Of a stretch of 64,000 nucleotides of DNA, positions 1 to 10,795 are shown piece after piece. The notes under the pieces are model-generated. The model worked only from the letters and a program-made list of their open reading frames with translations, ran no database searches and was not told the origin of the DNA. The position numbers and the translations under genes are program-made. The stretch is from assembly GCA_036924285.1 (NCBI GenBank), contig JAYKYS010000017.1, forward strand, positions 5,375,501-5,439,500. The letters run 5' to 3'. This DNA is from Asterella californica. Lineage: Eukaryota; Streptophyta; Marchantiopsida; Marchantiales; Aytoniaceae. Each line of letters starts with the position of its first letter. The first letter of the stretch is position 1.

Positions 1-210
1 CCCGAGGCACAGTCAGGGGACGAAAACCGACAACCTTCGTCTCAACGTCAAGGGAGCCCTGTACCAGCTGCGGCACCAGTGCAGCAAGACGGAGTCTTGC
101 CAACGGTGCCCAATGATTCAGGTACGGGAAGTCAAGGAGCTTTGTATGCGGAACTCATCAAGATGATGAAGACCATGCAAGAGGGTATGCGACAAGTGCC
201 GAACGTTTGA
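1..210 (+). pseudogene. gag: gag remnant of element 1, internally deleted
   Basis: Frame 1 from the first base encodes a Gln/Pro/Ser-rich segment followed by a Met-rich helix (LYAELIKMMKTMQEGM) that matches residues about 30-95 of the gag of element 2. Just after that helix (near base 189) the sequence jumps to the equivalent of the gag C-terminus, so the central capsid-like part is missing. The frame closes with TGA at 208-210 while the downstream pol frame is already open. Comparison with element 2 puts the deletion at about 520 bp. The true gag start lies upstream of the window. Confidence 0.85.
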
Positions 211-2456
211 AGTTAGCGGAGCGAATTGGGGACGACGAAGTCCAGCAACAGAAACCCTTTGAACCACACAGCACGGACAAGTTCCAAAAGAAGAACAAGG
301 GCTTCAAACGACAATGGGATGGGGGTGAGAAGGATCGGAAGGATTCTTCTACCCCGACAGCAAAGCGGCAGCAAACAAGAGTAAAACCTAAGAGGCAGAC
401 ACCTCAGAAGAACAATGGCGCTAAGTTCACTTGCTACAACTGTGGCGAGGCGGGCCATATTGCTAAGGGGTGTACGAAACCTAAGGTTAGTAACTGTAGC
501 ATGAATGCATTTGTTGCAAAGGACTTGTTGGAGGGCCAGATGACTGTGACCTTGAGAACCACGAAGAAGACACCGGGATTGATGTTTCTACAAGCCAAGG
601 TTGCTAACCGTGATGTTACTTTTCTTGTGGACACAGGAGCGACTCACTCCTTCATAAGTCCAAAGTTGGTGAAGAAGTTGGGCTTGTCTACCTCCAAGGC
701 AGACAAGCCTATTCAGGTACGCTTTGCCAAGGGCAAGACGTACCAAACTTATGAAGTGGTCTTGGACGTACGATTTGTGTGTGGGAAGTTGGAGTTCATA
801 GAGAACTTCACGGTGTACAAGATGGATGATATCCATGCGGTTTTGGGGAACACTTTCTTAGATAAGTTCGACGTGGAACTTAGACGAAGATCTTTGCGGT
901 TGAACGTCAGAGTTAAAGGGCGGAAGATGGGAGTGAGGTTGATCCAGAAGGCGCGGAAAATTGACGACTTTGCATTGAATTTGATCAAAGGTAAACAGAT
1001 AGATTTCAACGACGGAGTCATGTGTTTAATGCGGGTTGCAGATTTGATGACGGGTGGCGGACAAGAGGAAACATCAGGAGACGCGACTAAACTTCCGGAG
1101 GTGCTTCGCGAAGTGATTAAGGAGTTTGAGGATGTCTTGACGGATGAGTTACCTGCTGAGTTACCTCCAAGGCGGGTGGTGGATCACAAGATCAAAGTCT
1201 TGCCAGGATCGGAACTACCTTCCAAAGCCCCTTACCAACTCAATCAGGTGGAACTCCTTGAGTTGAAAAGACAACTCGGTGAGCTATTAGCGCGGAGATA
1301 TATTGGAACCAGTAAGTCATCTTACGGAGCTCTAGTTCTTTTCGCAAAGAAGAAGGATGGGAAGTTACGACTCTGCGTAGATCGTGCACTTAATAAGGTG
1401 ACGGTGAAGAATAATTATCATTTGCCAAGGATAGACGATCTCTTTGATAGATTAGCGGGCGCAAAGTACTTCAGCAGGATAGACTTGAAGTTAGGATATT
1501 ACCAGATCCGGATAGTTGACCCAGATGTTGAGAAGACCGCTTGTCGAACTAGATACGGATCATTTGAATTCGTGGTGATGTCATTTGGACTCTGCAACGC
1601 CCCTTCGACGTTCACTACATTGATGAACACATTTTTTTGCGAGGAGATGGATGAGTTTGTCATCGTTTACATCGACGACATCTTGATCTACTCCAAAACC
1701 TTGGAGTCGCACGCGGAGCAGCTAAGGGTGGTGTTGATGAAGCTGCAAGAGCATAAACTATTTGCCAACATTGACAAGAGTGAGTTTGGTTTAGAGCGCA
1801 TTAACTTCTTGGGACATGTCATTAGTGCAGAAGGAGTCGGTCCAAATATGCAGAAGGTGGACGCGATTGTGACTTGGGAGCCTCCAACTACAGTGAAGGG
1901 GATGCGGCGATTCTTAGGATTGGCGGAGTTCTACCGCAAGTATGTGAAGGGGTTTTCAAAGATCGCGAAGCCGCTGACGGACTGGACGGGCAAAGACGCA
2001 CAGGTAAGTTGGACCAAGGAGGTGGATGATGCGTTTCAAACGATCAAAACTATTTTGTCAAAGGTGCCAGTTTTGAAGCTGCCGGAGTTCGACAAACCAT
2101 TCGAGGTGCACACGGACGCGAGCGACTATGCAATTGACGGAGTGTTGGTGCAGGATGGAAAACCTGTAGCACACGTAAGCAAGAAGTTATCTGGGATAGA
2201 GAGTCGATGATCGACTCACGAGAAGGAAGTGTTTGCGGTGATTCATTGCTTGAGGAAATGGCGGCATTACTTGGGACTTCACAAAACCCAAGTATATACT
2301 GATAATATTTCGCTCAAGTACTTTGAAACACAAGATCGGGTGACGTCAAAGCAACTACGATGACATGATACCTTGGCGCTCATGAATGTGGAATTAATCC
2401 ACAAAGAGGGAAAGGACAATGTGGTTCCTAACGCCTTGAGCCGCAAGGAGGAATAG
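207..2456 (+). pseudogene. pol: gag C-terminus / protease / RT / RNase H of element 1
   Basis: One frame runs from 207 to 2456, with stops at 2208, 2361 and 2454. A CCHC zinc knuckle (CYNCGEAGHIAKGC, residues 76-89 counted from 207) is followed by an aspartic protease with the active site DTGA (142-145). A Ty3-type reverse transcriptase follows, with the catalytic YIDD box at 488-491. RNase H begins near residue 625 with its first catalytic Asp at 637 and continues through the TGA at 2208. The readable product begins with TTG only because the upstream gag is deleted; it is not a genuine start. In life the polyprotein would act in cytoplasmic virus-like particles. It cannot be functional in this copy. 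Confidence 0.93.
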
Positions 2457-3976
2457 CTTCCATCGTCAACACAGATTTTGCGGGCTATGTATCCTAAGGA
2501 GCCAGACTTGGAGAGGCAAATACGTGAAGGTTACATGGGCGATGACCAAGCGAAGGAGTACCTGGAACAACTCAAGCGAGGAGTGACAGAGTTGCAGAAC
2601 ATGCAGCTTAGACATGGTTTACTCATGTTCAAGCAAAGTCGGGTTTATGTGGGACAAGGAAAAGTTAGGACTAAGTTGTTAAGAGAATCTCACGATGCGC
2701 CCTTATCAGGCCATAAAAGAGAAAAGACCACTTTAGCAGTGATAGCTAAAAAGTTTTATTGGCCCCACATGAAAGACGACGTTGCCCACTTTGTGAAAAC
2801 ATGTGTAACATGTCAAGCGAACCGCGTTTCTTATGAGAAGAAACAAGGGTTGCTTCATCCTCTGCCGATTCCAGCCAGACCTTGGGAAAGCATTAGCATG
2901 GACTTCATTACCTCTCTGCCTGACTCGAATGGATACAATGCGGTATTTGTGATAGTTGATCGGTTTAGCAAACTAGCGAAGTTTGCTCCGACTTTGGACA
3001 CTGCAACAGCGTTCACGACTTCTCTGTTATTCCTAGATACTTGGTGGCGTTCACATGGATTACCTCGTAGTATTATTTCAGATAGAGACTCTAAGTTCAC
3101 AAGTGCCTTTTGGAAACACTTGTTCCAAAAATTGGGGACTAAGTTAAAATTTAGTACCGCCTTTCATCTGGAAATAGATGGGCAAACAGAACGAGTTAAC
3201 TCTATTCTGAATCAATACTTGAGGAATTATGTGAGTGCGGACCAAAGTGATTGGGCGGAGTGGCTTAGTCTTGCGGAGTACTGCTACAATTCCACGAAGC
3301 ATTCGGCAATCGGCGAATCGCCTTTCTTGCTGGCTTACGGACGTGAGCCAGAAGGACCTCTTGACTTGACTCTTGCAAGGAGTTCTACATCGACACGACC
3401 AAGAACACGGTAAACATCAGCTGAAGAGTTGGTGGCGGCATGCAGCGGCGCGAGGAGCAAGTAAACAAGAACCTCGAGAAGGCACAGCAACGATACACGA
3501 AGCAGGTAAACAAGCATCGACGGCAAGTGAAGTTTCAAGTGGGTGAAGAAGTATGGTTAAGTACAAAATACTTCACACTTCTGAAGGATATATCGGCGAA
3601 GTTCTCATCAAAGTTCGCGGGACCTTTTGTCATTGTCAAGAATCCGCATGAAGATGTCTATACATTAGACCTTCCTCGCGAGTGGCAGTTGCATCCGACT
3701 TTCCATGTTTCTTTATTAAAGAAATACTTCAAGGATGATTTGCGGCCGGAGTGCAAACAAGTACTCAGGCCTCAACCTGATGTCGTGCAAGGCGAAGCAG
3801 AATATGAGGTGGAGTCCATTTTGCGGTGTCGACACAAATCAAACCGGATGGAGTACTTGGTCAAATGGCGTGGTTACCATTTGAAGGAAGCAACTTAGGT
3901 GCCAGAGGAAGATCTCGCACATGCGAGCGAAGTATTGGATCTATTCAAACAGAGACAAGGACAACAAGGGCGTTAG
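2457..3976 (+). pseudogene. int: integrase with chromodomain of element 1
   Basis: The pol frame continues through 3413 with an HHCC zinc-binding domain (CVTCQANR near 2800-2830) and a DDE catalytic core: Asp in SMDFITSLP, Asp in IISDRDSKFTS and Glu in IDGQTERVNS. A frameshift near 3375-3440 moves the C-terminus into another frame (3440-3976). That part holds a GPF/Y-like region and then a chromodomain at about 3795-3950 (YLVKWRGYH), interrupted by TAG at 3896-3898. The frame closes with TAG at 3974-3976. Chromodomains of this group steer integration towards modified histones; that is family knowledge, not seen here. Confidence 0.92.
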
Positions 3977-4235
3977 CAAAATGAGGACATCTCCTTCCAG
4001 CGAGGGGCGAAGAAACGACGAACCATACGAGTAGCAACTTGAGGCGATTTGGGCCGATGGACTTTTTAGCTTTGACTTGTGTTTGGAAATAAAGATTTTG
4101 TTTCTTGAAAATTTGTCTAAGTGTATTGGTAGTGCATGGCTATGACTAGTTTTGATAAGATGCCTAGGATGTTGTCAAGAGGAGGAACGAAGCACACTCA
4201 AAGGAAGCGAGCTGGTTTGGATAAGCATCTAAAGA

Positions 4236-4681
4236 CTAAGTCTTGATGTCAAGACTTAGGTTTGCCGTAGCGTTGGTAAAGCAAGTATGAAATTTCATAC
4301 TTGTCTTGGGGCTTGGGGTGATCTTGCTTTGTGGTTTTCTACAAAGTAAACTTAGACGCGCGTCTAAGTCAAATCAGGTTGCGACCAGAAAGTGAGTTTC
4401 GGGGGACCTTGTAAGTAGGTGTGAATACTTATAGTTAGCAAGTTAGAGTCTTAAGTAGAATGTTTAGAAATTGTCAACTAGTTTTGTTTAGGGTAAGCCA
4501 AAAAGATAAGGCTTTTCCCGAGACTAGTTGAAATTTTCTAAGTGTTCTAGCGACAACTTAAGACGCAAGCCAAGAAAGGAATTGCGGGTTAGCTACCAGA
4601 ACGTAATTCAGACGCCAAGGGGTTGGCTACCATTTTGAACTTGGTGTTAACTTAAAGGATCATTATTGATGATGGCATCAA
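4236..4681. repeat. cluster of perfect and near-perfect palindromes in the element 1 3' UTR
   Basis: At least seven inverted repeats lie in 446 bp. Arms are 4236-4246/4249-4259 (11 bp, 2-nt spacer); 4282-4303 (22-bp perfect palindrome); 4327-4332/4341-4346; 4351-4368 (18-bp perfect palindrome around GCGCGC); an imperfect long pair at about 4450-4486/4522-4565 that itself encloses 4495-4499/4510-4514; 4614-4618/4623-4627; and 4666-4671/4676-4681. The block sits between the end of pol and the purine tract. Element 2 is truncated before this region, so conservation cannot be tested inside the window. Possible roles are RNA structure for packaging or export, or DNA folding; none is shown. Confidence 0.85.
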
Positions 4682-4688
4682 CCTCCAT

Positions 4689-4700
4689 AGTGGGGGTGGG
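4689..4700 (+). other. polypurine tract of element 1
   Basis: AGTGGGGGTGGG directly abuts the TG of the 3' LTR. This is the expected position and composition for the plus-strand primer of an LTR retrotransposon. Confidence 0.8.
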
Positions 4701-5508
4701 TGTCGCGACCCTCATTCTCAAGATCGGGCGCAGACGCGAACAACAGAACCCTAGCGGACTTGCGCTAGGTTGTGAGCGCTGCGAGTAGGACTTAACGGCT
4801 TGGCCGGGAAGTCGGGATCAGATGAACTCTAAGTGGTTCTCTGAACCAAGGTTGGAACCTTGGGTAAGGACATAAGGGCCTATCCCAAGAGGGCCCCAGA
4901 CGAACGCTGACCTAAGGGGGCGAGTCTGGGAACAGGCTGAAACATGAGTCTCAGACATAGGTCTGAGACGTGGGACCGAGATGTGGGTCCGAGACGCACA
5001 CGAACCACAGGGTTCGAGTCTGGGTCTGGACCACAGGTTTCTGAAAAATGACTAAGTGTTGGAGCTCCAGGGACGTTTTAGGTCGTGGACGGAGCTCCAC
5101 GTAAGATCTCTAGGCGAGTGAGGTATCATTGGAAAGGTCTCGTAGAGGGCTTTCTAGTGATATATAACACTCTTCGATTTGACCTCCGAGCTGGAAATTA
5201 TGACCGAACCACAGTCAGATTGTGATATAATTTTCAGAGACCAAAGAGGAGGGCGGGGCCGCTGATCTCTAGAAGTATATATGAGGAGGGCTCGATGTCT
5301 GGGTGGGCTAGGACGAGTCACCCGACCCTAGCGTTCGGCAAACGGACTCTGGGGGCATGAGGTGATGGCTGGGCCGGTTCCACGGCACGTTCCGATCCAG
5401 ACTTGGACGTCTGGACTTAGGAACGATGTAAGGACTGGGACAAGACTAGGGAACGAGTCGGCGGGTTAGACCACCATTTGGGAGTCTAGACCCAGACGGA
5501 CATCACGG
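4701..5508 (+). repeat. 3' LTR of element 1 (end truncated or diverged)
   Basis: The repeat starts TGTCGCGACC and can be aligned by eye with 11946 down to about 11116 on the minus strand (start of the element 2 LTR). After a shared CATCACG (5501-5507) the two copies share nothing I can see, although about 320 bp remain between that point and the element 2 primer site. Either the 3' part of this LTR was replaced, or the elements carry different U5 regions. Short hairpins occur inside it, for example arms 4948-4956/4961-4969. Confidence 0.8.
5276..5282 (+). promoter_or_regulatory. TATA box in the element 1 LTR
   Basis: TATATAT lies about 575 bp into the LTR, in a context conserved in element 2 (11346-11352 on minus). 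It is a plausible core promoter of the LTR. Confidence 0.55.
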
Positions 5509-7907
5509 TGTCGTGTTGTGGTTCGGCTCCTGTGTGAAATTCCTGTGTAACCTATGTTGTGTTTCTTTTCCGTGTTTCGTGAACCGTATCGCGTAACTCG
5601 CCGAACGGTGTGATGAGTGCCACGTTTGTGATTATCTGTTTAAGTGATCGCACGGTAGAGGAACGTGTCAAGTCATCGATCTGTGCGCGTTCACTTTAGT
5701 GGTCCTTGTCGCCGCATTTGTGTATAAACTGGTGGGTCGAAGGTTCATACGATATTCTCTCTCAGCGGGTGATTCGTAAGGGTTCTCGGTGGTCTGCATG
5801 GAGGAGTGAGGAACTGCAGGAGTGGTGGTTATGGACAGAGGTGTGTTACCGGCTCCGGATCTTCCTTTCCCGAATCTGTTTCACATCAAGCTTCATTGCA
5901 TCCACCGCGATCACTTTCGACAGTGGTTAGTTGCGTACTTTGGTGATGAGTTCATGGGGAGGGTGATGGAGTTACAGCTTCCGGTGATCTTTCCAATCGT
6001 AACATACGGAGAGACTTGGGATATGACGGTGTACATTTTGTTGTGAGGAACAATGGATCTCAACTATCCATCGAACGTTCCTTTCAATCTTTGGGTCGAT
6101 GTCCGGTGTCATTGCAGACCGAAGATCAATCATGGGGCTTGGATCGTGAGAAACTTCGGGCAAGAATATTACAATCGAGTGATAGCTTCACCGTTTCCTT
6201 TTGTCATACCTTTTATTGTAGAACGTTTCCAAGTTGTAATATTGACGTTATATTAGTCTGCGGCTCACTGGTTTCATTCTGGTTAAGCGCTTCTGTGTAG
6301 TTACGGATCGCGAAGAATCCATCGACATATCTGAAGGATTTTTTGAGGTCTTAGAGTGTTGTTGATGTCTTGTGTCTCCTTGGAGAGTAAAAATTCGTTC
6401 TAGGGGAAACAGTTGAGTGGAGAAAAGACAAAAGTAAAGATCTTTTTGCTCTTATTGGTCCATTTTTGGACCAATGGTGTTCTAGCTGATCTCGCGACGT
6501 TTCTGTGGTTTCTGGAGGCTTCAAAGGTCCATTCGCAAAACGAAGGGTATGGTTGGAAAGCTCTCGACCGGGGCTACAATCTGGGCTGAAGAATCGATCG
6601 ATTTGATGAAAGTATGAGCGCGTTATGATCGATTGAGTGGAGGGGGGTGAAATTCGTACCTACTGCTACGTTTCTAGTTGTTCCGAGAGACTCGCGAGGA
6701 GTTTTGAGGAGCTGTCTGTTGGGTTGGAGAGCTGACGACGTGCTGGTCATTTTGATATCAATTTCGTCAGGTTCTTGATCGATTTGGATTCTGAACCGAC
6801 CGATCGAAGTTGAGAAGTGCATATGGGATAAGGCGGGGACAGCGAACTGTGATAGCCATGGATAGTTTGCTATTGCTTAAGATCTGAGTCGAATTTCTGA
6901 GTGAAACTTTCCAGGATTGAAGAATGTCTTATCAGTAAGATACTTGGGAAGTTTCACCTCAAATGGTCGAGTAGTTTGTTCAGAATCTTGGATCAAATGT
7001 ACCTGGGTCTGTAAAGCTCTGAAGTTAGCACAGATTACGGTTTGATCCATATCTAAGAATTGGTTTGAGATTTCGACCTGAAAATTGTTCAGGGTAGGAG
7101 TGAAGGGTCCAATCAAACTTCTTGTGAAGTTTGATCATCATTGGTCTAGTGGTTTGGAAGGACTGAGGTCTCAAAGTTCAAAAATACTTCTGTTATTAGC
7201 AGTTTCGGATTTTTCGGTATCATCTATTGTCAATTTGATCATTTTCGAGCAATTTGGAGAGGAGTTTGTTGCTGAAACTGCCATACCTGCATACAACTCG
7301 ACATTGGAAGGTGTGGGGCTGATTTCAGCTCTTGGTGATGAAGGAGAACGGAGCCACCATGAGTCTTAAGCCGCTGTTTGGGTTCTCGGAGCTGCCAGGT
7401 ACTACCGCCGTTGGTGCTATATTGAGATCTGAATAGTGTTTTGGAGTATGCATGTTTGACCTTGCTGGAATCCTTGATAGACCAGGGTGTACAGCAAGTT
7501 GTATCGATACTCTATCAAGTTGATTGAGTGATCTTAGTATCTTCTGATTGTATTATGAAGTTGTGATAGTTGGATTGATGGCCAGTTAGCGTCGCTGGGG
7601 AGCTATTCAAAAGTCAGGCTTCCAGTGATATAGATGAATAACTTCAGTTAGATAATACAGATCTGAGTATTTTTAGTTAGAATACAAAAGATCTGTTTGT
7701 AACACAAGTTTATGCAACCTATACGTAACCTTGGATCGTAGCAAGCTTTAAACTTGAGACGAGCGGATACAAGGTCACTCAGGCTAGAAGAGTAGATAGT
7801 GAAACATTTGAGTGGAAACATCCAGATCTAGATCCAACCTTGTCAATCCACATACCTCTGCACAGTCATATACCCCGTGTATTCCTAGACAGAAAAACAC
7901 GTTATAC
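5509..7907. other. unassigned stretch between the two chromovirus copies
   Basis: No retroelement domain or confident host exon was found here, apart from the broken ORF at 5822-6256. The remainder is moderately AT-rich and has several phrases of the style seen in plant 5' leaders. Its left border is where element 1 LTR similarity stops. Its right border is the abrupt end of the element 2 RNase H region. Confidence 0.5.
5822..6256 (+). pseudogene. unidentified ORF remnant with one in-frame stop
   Basis: One frame is open over about 145 codons, broken only by TGA at 6044-6046 and closed by TAG at 6254-6256. The translation has a protein-like composition rich in aromatic and hydrophobic residues, with segments such as HFRQWLVAYFGDEFMGRVME before the stop and NFGQEYYNRVIASPFPFVIP after it. 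I recognise no family. It could be a relic of an unclassified element, an exon of a decayed host gene or a chance ORF. The GTG/ATG at 5822-5833 is not a supported start. Confidence 0.3.
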
Positions 7908-9867
7908 GATAACGGGTTTTCCGTCCTGCACCAACACTCCGTCAATCGCATAGTAGTTCGCATCCGTGTGCACCTCGAATGGTTTGTCGAACTCCGGCAG
8001 CTTCAATACTGGCGTCTTTGACAAAATAGTTTTGATCGTCTGAAACGCATCATCCACCTCCTTGGTCCAACTTACCTGTGCGTCTTTGTCCGTCCAGTCC
8101 GTCAGCAGCTTCGCGATCTTTGAAAACCCCTTCACATACTTGCGATAGAACTGCGCCAATCTTAAGAATCGTCGCATCCCCTTCACTGTAGTCGGAGGCT
8201 CTCAAGTCACAATCGCGTCCACTTTCTGCGTATCAGGACCGACTCCTTCTGCACTAATGACATGTCTCAAGAAGTTAATGCGCTCCAAACCAAACTCACT
8301 CTTGTCAATGTTGACAAACAGCTTATGCTCCCACAGCTTCGTCAACACCACTCTTAGCTGCTCCGTGTGCGACTCCAAGGTTTTGGAGTAGATCAAGATG
8401 TCGTCGATGTAAACGATGACAAACTCATCCATCTCCTCGCGAAAAATTGTGTTCATCAATGTAGTGAACGTCAAAGGGGCGTTGCAGAGTCCAAATGACA
8501 TCACCACGAATTCAAACGATCCGTATCTGGTTCGACAAGCGGTCTTATCAACATCTGGGTCAGCTATCCGGATCTGGTAGTATTCTGACTTCAAGTCTAT
8601 CCTGCTGGAATACTTTGCGCCCGCTAGCCTATCAAAGAGATCGTCTATCCTTGGCAAAGGATAATTATTCTTCACCGTCACCTTATTGAGTGCACGATAA
8701 TCTACACAGAGTCGTAACTTCCCATCCTCCTTCTTTGCAAAAAGAACTGGGGCTCCATAAGGTGACTTGCTGGTTCGAATATATCCCCGCGTTAATAGCT
8801 CACCGAGTTATCTTTTCAACTCAAGGAGTTCTACCTGATTAAGTCGGTAAGGGGCTTTGGAAGGTGGTTCCGATCTTGGCAAGACTTCGATCTTGTGATC
8901 CACCACCCGCCTTGGAGGTAACTCAGCAGGTAACTCATCTGTCAAGACATCCTCAAACTCCTTAATCACTTCGTGAAGCACCTCCGGAAGTTTAGTCGCG
9001 TCTCCTGATGTTTTCTCTTGTCTGTCACCCGCCATCAAATCTGCAACCCGCATCAAACACATGACTCTGTCGTTGAAGTCCATCTGTTTCCCTTTGATCA
9101 AATTCACTGCAAAGTCGTCAATCTTCCACGCCTTCCGGATCAGCCTCACTCCCAGCTTCCGTCCTTTAACTCTAACGTTCAACCTTAAAGGTTTTCGTCT
9201 AAGTTCCACTTCAAACCTGTCCAAGAAAGTGTTCCCCAAAACCGCATGGATATCATCCATCTCGCACACCGTGAAGTTCTCTGTGAACTCCAACTTCCCA
9301 CACGCAAATCGTACGTCCAAGGCTACTTCAGAAGTTTGGTACGTCTTGCCCTTGGCAAAGCGCACCTGAATAGGCTTGTCTGCCTTGGAGGTAGACAAGC
9401 CCAAATTCTTCACCAACTTTGGACTTATGAAGGAGTGAGTCGCTCCTGTGTCCACAAGAAAAGTAACATCACGGTTAGCAACCTTGGCTTGTAGAAACAT
9501 CAATCCCGGCGTCTTCTTCGTGGTTCTCAAGGTCACAGTCATTTGGCCCTCCAACAAGTCCTTTGCAACAAACACATTCTTGCTACAGTTACTAACCTTA
9601 CGTTTCGTGCACCCTTTAGCAATATGGCCCGCTTCGCCACAGTTGTAGCAAGTAAACTTAGCGCCATTGCTCTTCGGATGTGTTTGTCTCTTAGGTTTCA
9701 CTCTTGTTTGCTGCCGCTTTGCTGCCGGGGCAGAAGAATCCTTCCGATCCTTCTCACCCCCATCCCACTGTCGCTTGAAGCCCTTTCTTCTTCTGGAACT
9801 TGTCCGTGCTGCGTGGTTCAAAAGGTTTCTGTTGCTGGACTTCGTCGTCCCCAATTCGCTCCGCTAG
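7908..9867 (-). pseudogene. pol: protease / RT / partial RNase H of element 2
   Basis: On the minus strand a frame from about 9790 to 7908 encodes the CCHC knuckle (CYNCGEAGHIAKGC), protease (DTGATHSFIS), RT (YIDDILIYS) and the start of RNase H (FEVHTDANYYAIDGVL). It stops where similarity to element 1 ends. Stops interrupt it at 8806-8808 (TAA) and near 8200-8202 (TGA). Both positions have a sense codon in element 1 that differs by a C:G to T:A change. The first 20 or so codons before about 9790 are out of frame, restored by a second frameshift in an AG-rich run. No integrase is present. Confidence 0.92.
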
Positions 9868-9869
9868 CT

Positions 9870-10676
9870 TCAAAAGTTCGGCACATGTCTCAGGTAGCTC
9901 CTGCATCCGGAAGAGAGCCTTCTCCGAGCTAGACTTGAGTCCCTCAATAAATATACATATTTTGGTCTCCTCAGTCCAATGGAGAACGAGTCCAGCTTGG
10001 CACTGAACTCACGCACATAAGCGCTTAAGGTCCCTGTCTGCTTCAGCCAAACTAACTCAACACCGTCTTGAATCCTTTGATACTCTGGAGTGAATCGTCT
10101 TGCGAGCAACTCCTTGAACTCTTTCCAACCAAACGCCGAGACGGTCAAAGCATGCTCATCCCTGTATGCGGTCCACCAGAGAAGCGCATGGTCCTTCAGT
10201 AACGTAACCGCCGCTCTCACTTTGTCTGACTCCTGAGCCTGATGCGCTTCAAAGTATAGGTCCAACTCAGTTAAGAAATCCTTAACCTTGCGAGCCCGTC
10301 CTATACCTGTAAACGGGATCGACAAATTCGTCTTACAAAGCTTTCTGGTAGACGAGGAACTCCCTTGACCTGCCTCAAGCTCAGCGATACGTTTATCCCT
10401 AGAGGCCATACCCTCCTGCATGATCTTCATCATCTTGATGAGTTCTGCATACAAAACCTCTTGACTTCCTGCGTTTGAATCGTTGAGCACCGCTGGCAAG
10501 ACTCCGTCTTGCTGCACCGATACCGCAGCTGGTACATGGCTCCCTTGATGTTGGGACGAAGGTTGTCGGTTGTCGTCCCCTGACTGTACCTCGGGGCTAG
10601 CTCGAGTCGATCTGCTCCCGTTAGCCGCTCCTCGTTTCTTGGTCTTCCTCCTGGAACTCTGTCCGTTGTCGGCCAT
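9870..10676 (-). pseudogene. gag: gag of element 2
   Basis: The ORF starts at ATG 10676 (MADNGQSSRRKTKKRGAANG), giving 268 codons. After a basic, Gln-rich N-terminus there is a short helical segment, then the typical plant gypsy capsid region: FTGIGRARKVKDFLTELDLY, then LKDHALLWWTAYRDE, FGWKEFKELLARRF and TLSAYVREFSAKLD. A frameshift near 9965 throws the last 30 residues out of frame and the ORF ends at 9870, short of the knuckle. The ATG lies about 110 bp downstream of the primer site, as expected for gag. It is the structural protein of the particle. Confidence 0.9.
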
Positions 10677-10783
10677 CGCTCCAAGTGTTCACCTAGAAAC
10701 GCTGATCCGCTTCGTGTCTGACGTTCCTCCTCAAGCGTCCAGCCTTCAGCCGCTACCTCAAGTTCTCGCTCACCGAAGCGTCA

Positions 10784-10795
10784 GCTCTGATACCA
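10784..10795 (-). other. primer-binding site of element 2
   Basis: The minus strand reads TGGTATCAGAGC, the classic complement of the 3' end of plant initiator methionine tRNA, placed between LTR and gag. Confidence 0.9.

Larger units (their letters stand above)
1..5508 (+). mobile_element. Ty3/gypsy chromovirus, element 1 (5' end outside window)
   Basis: This is the 3' portion of an LTR retrotransposon. In order it shows a gag remnant, CCHC knuckle, aspartic protease, reverse transcriptase, RNase H, integrase with C-terminal chromodomain, a long palindrome-rich untranslated stretch, a purine-rich tract and a 3' LTR starting TGTCGCGACC. The order PR-RT-RH-INT defines Ty3/gypsy and the chromodomain places it among chromoviruses. 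It is dead: three in-frame stops and a frameshift break pol, and gag has a large internal deletion. Element 2 (7908-11946, minus) is a close relative and allowed the LTR start and the gag deletion to be mapped. Confidence 0.95.

Noticed and set aside
4995..5030. GGTTCGAGTCTGG phrase resembling a tRNA T-arm
   Set aside because: No matching acceptor or anticodon arm; it lies inside an LTR with hairpins that explain it.
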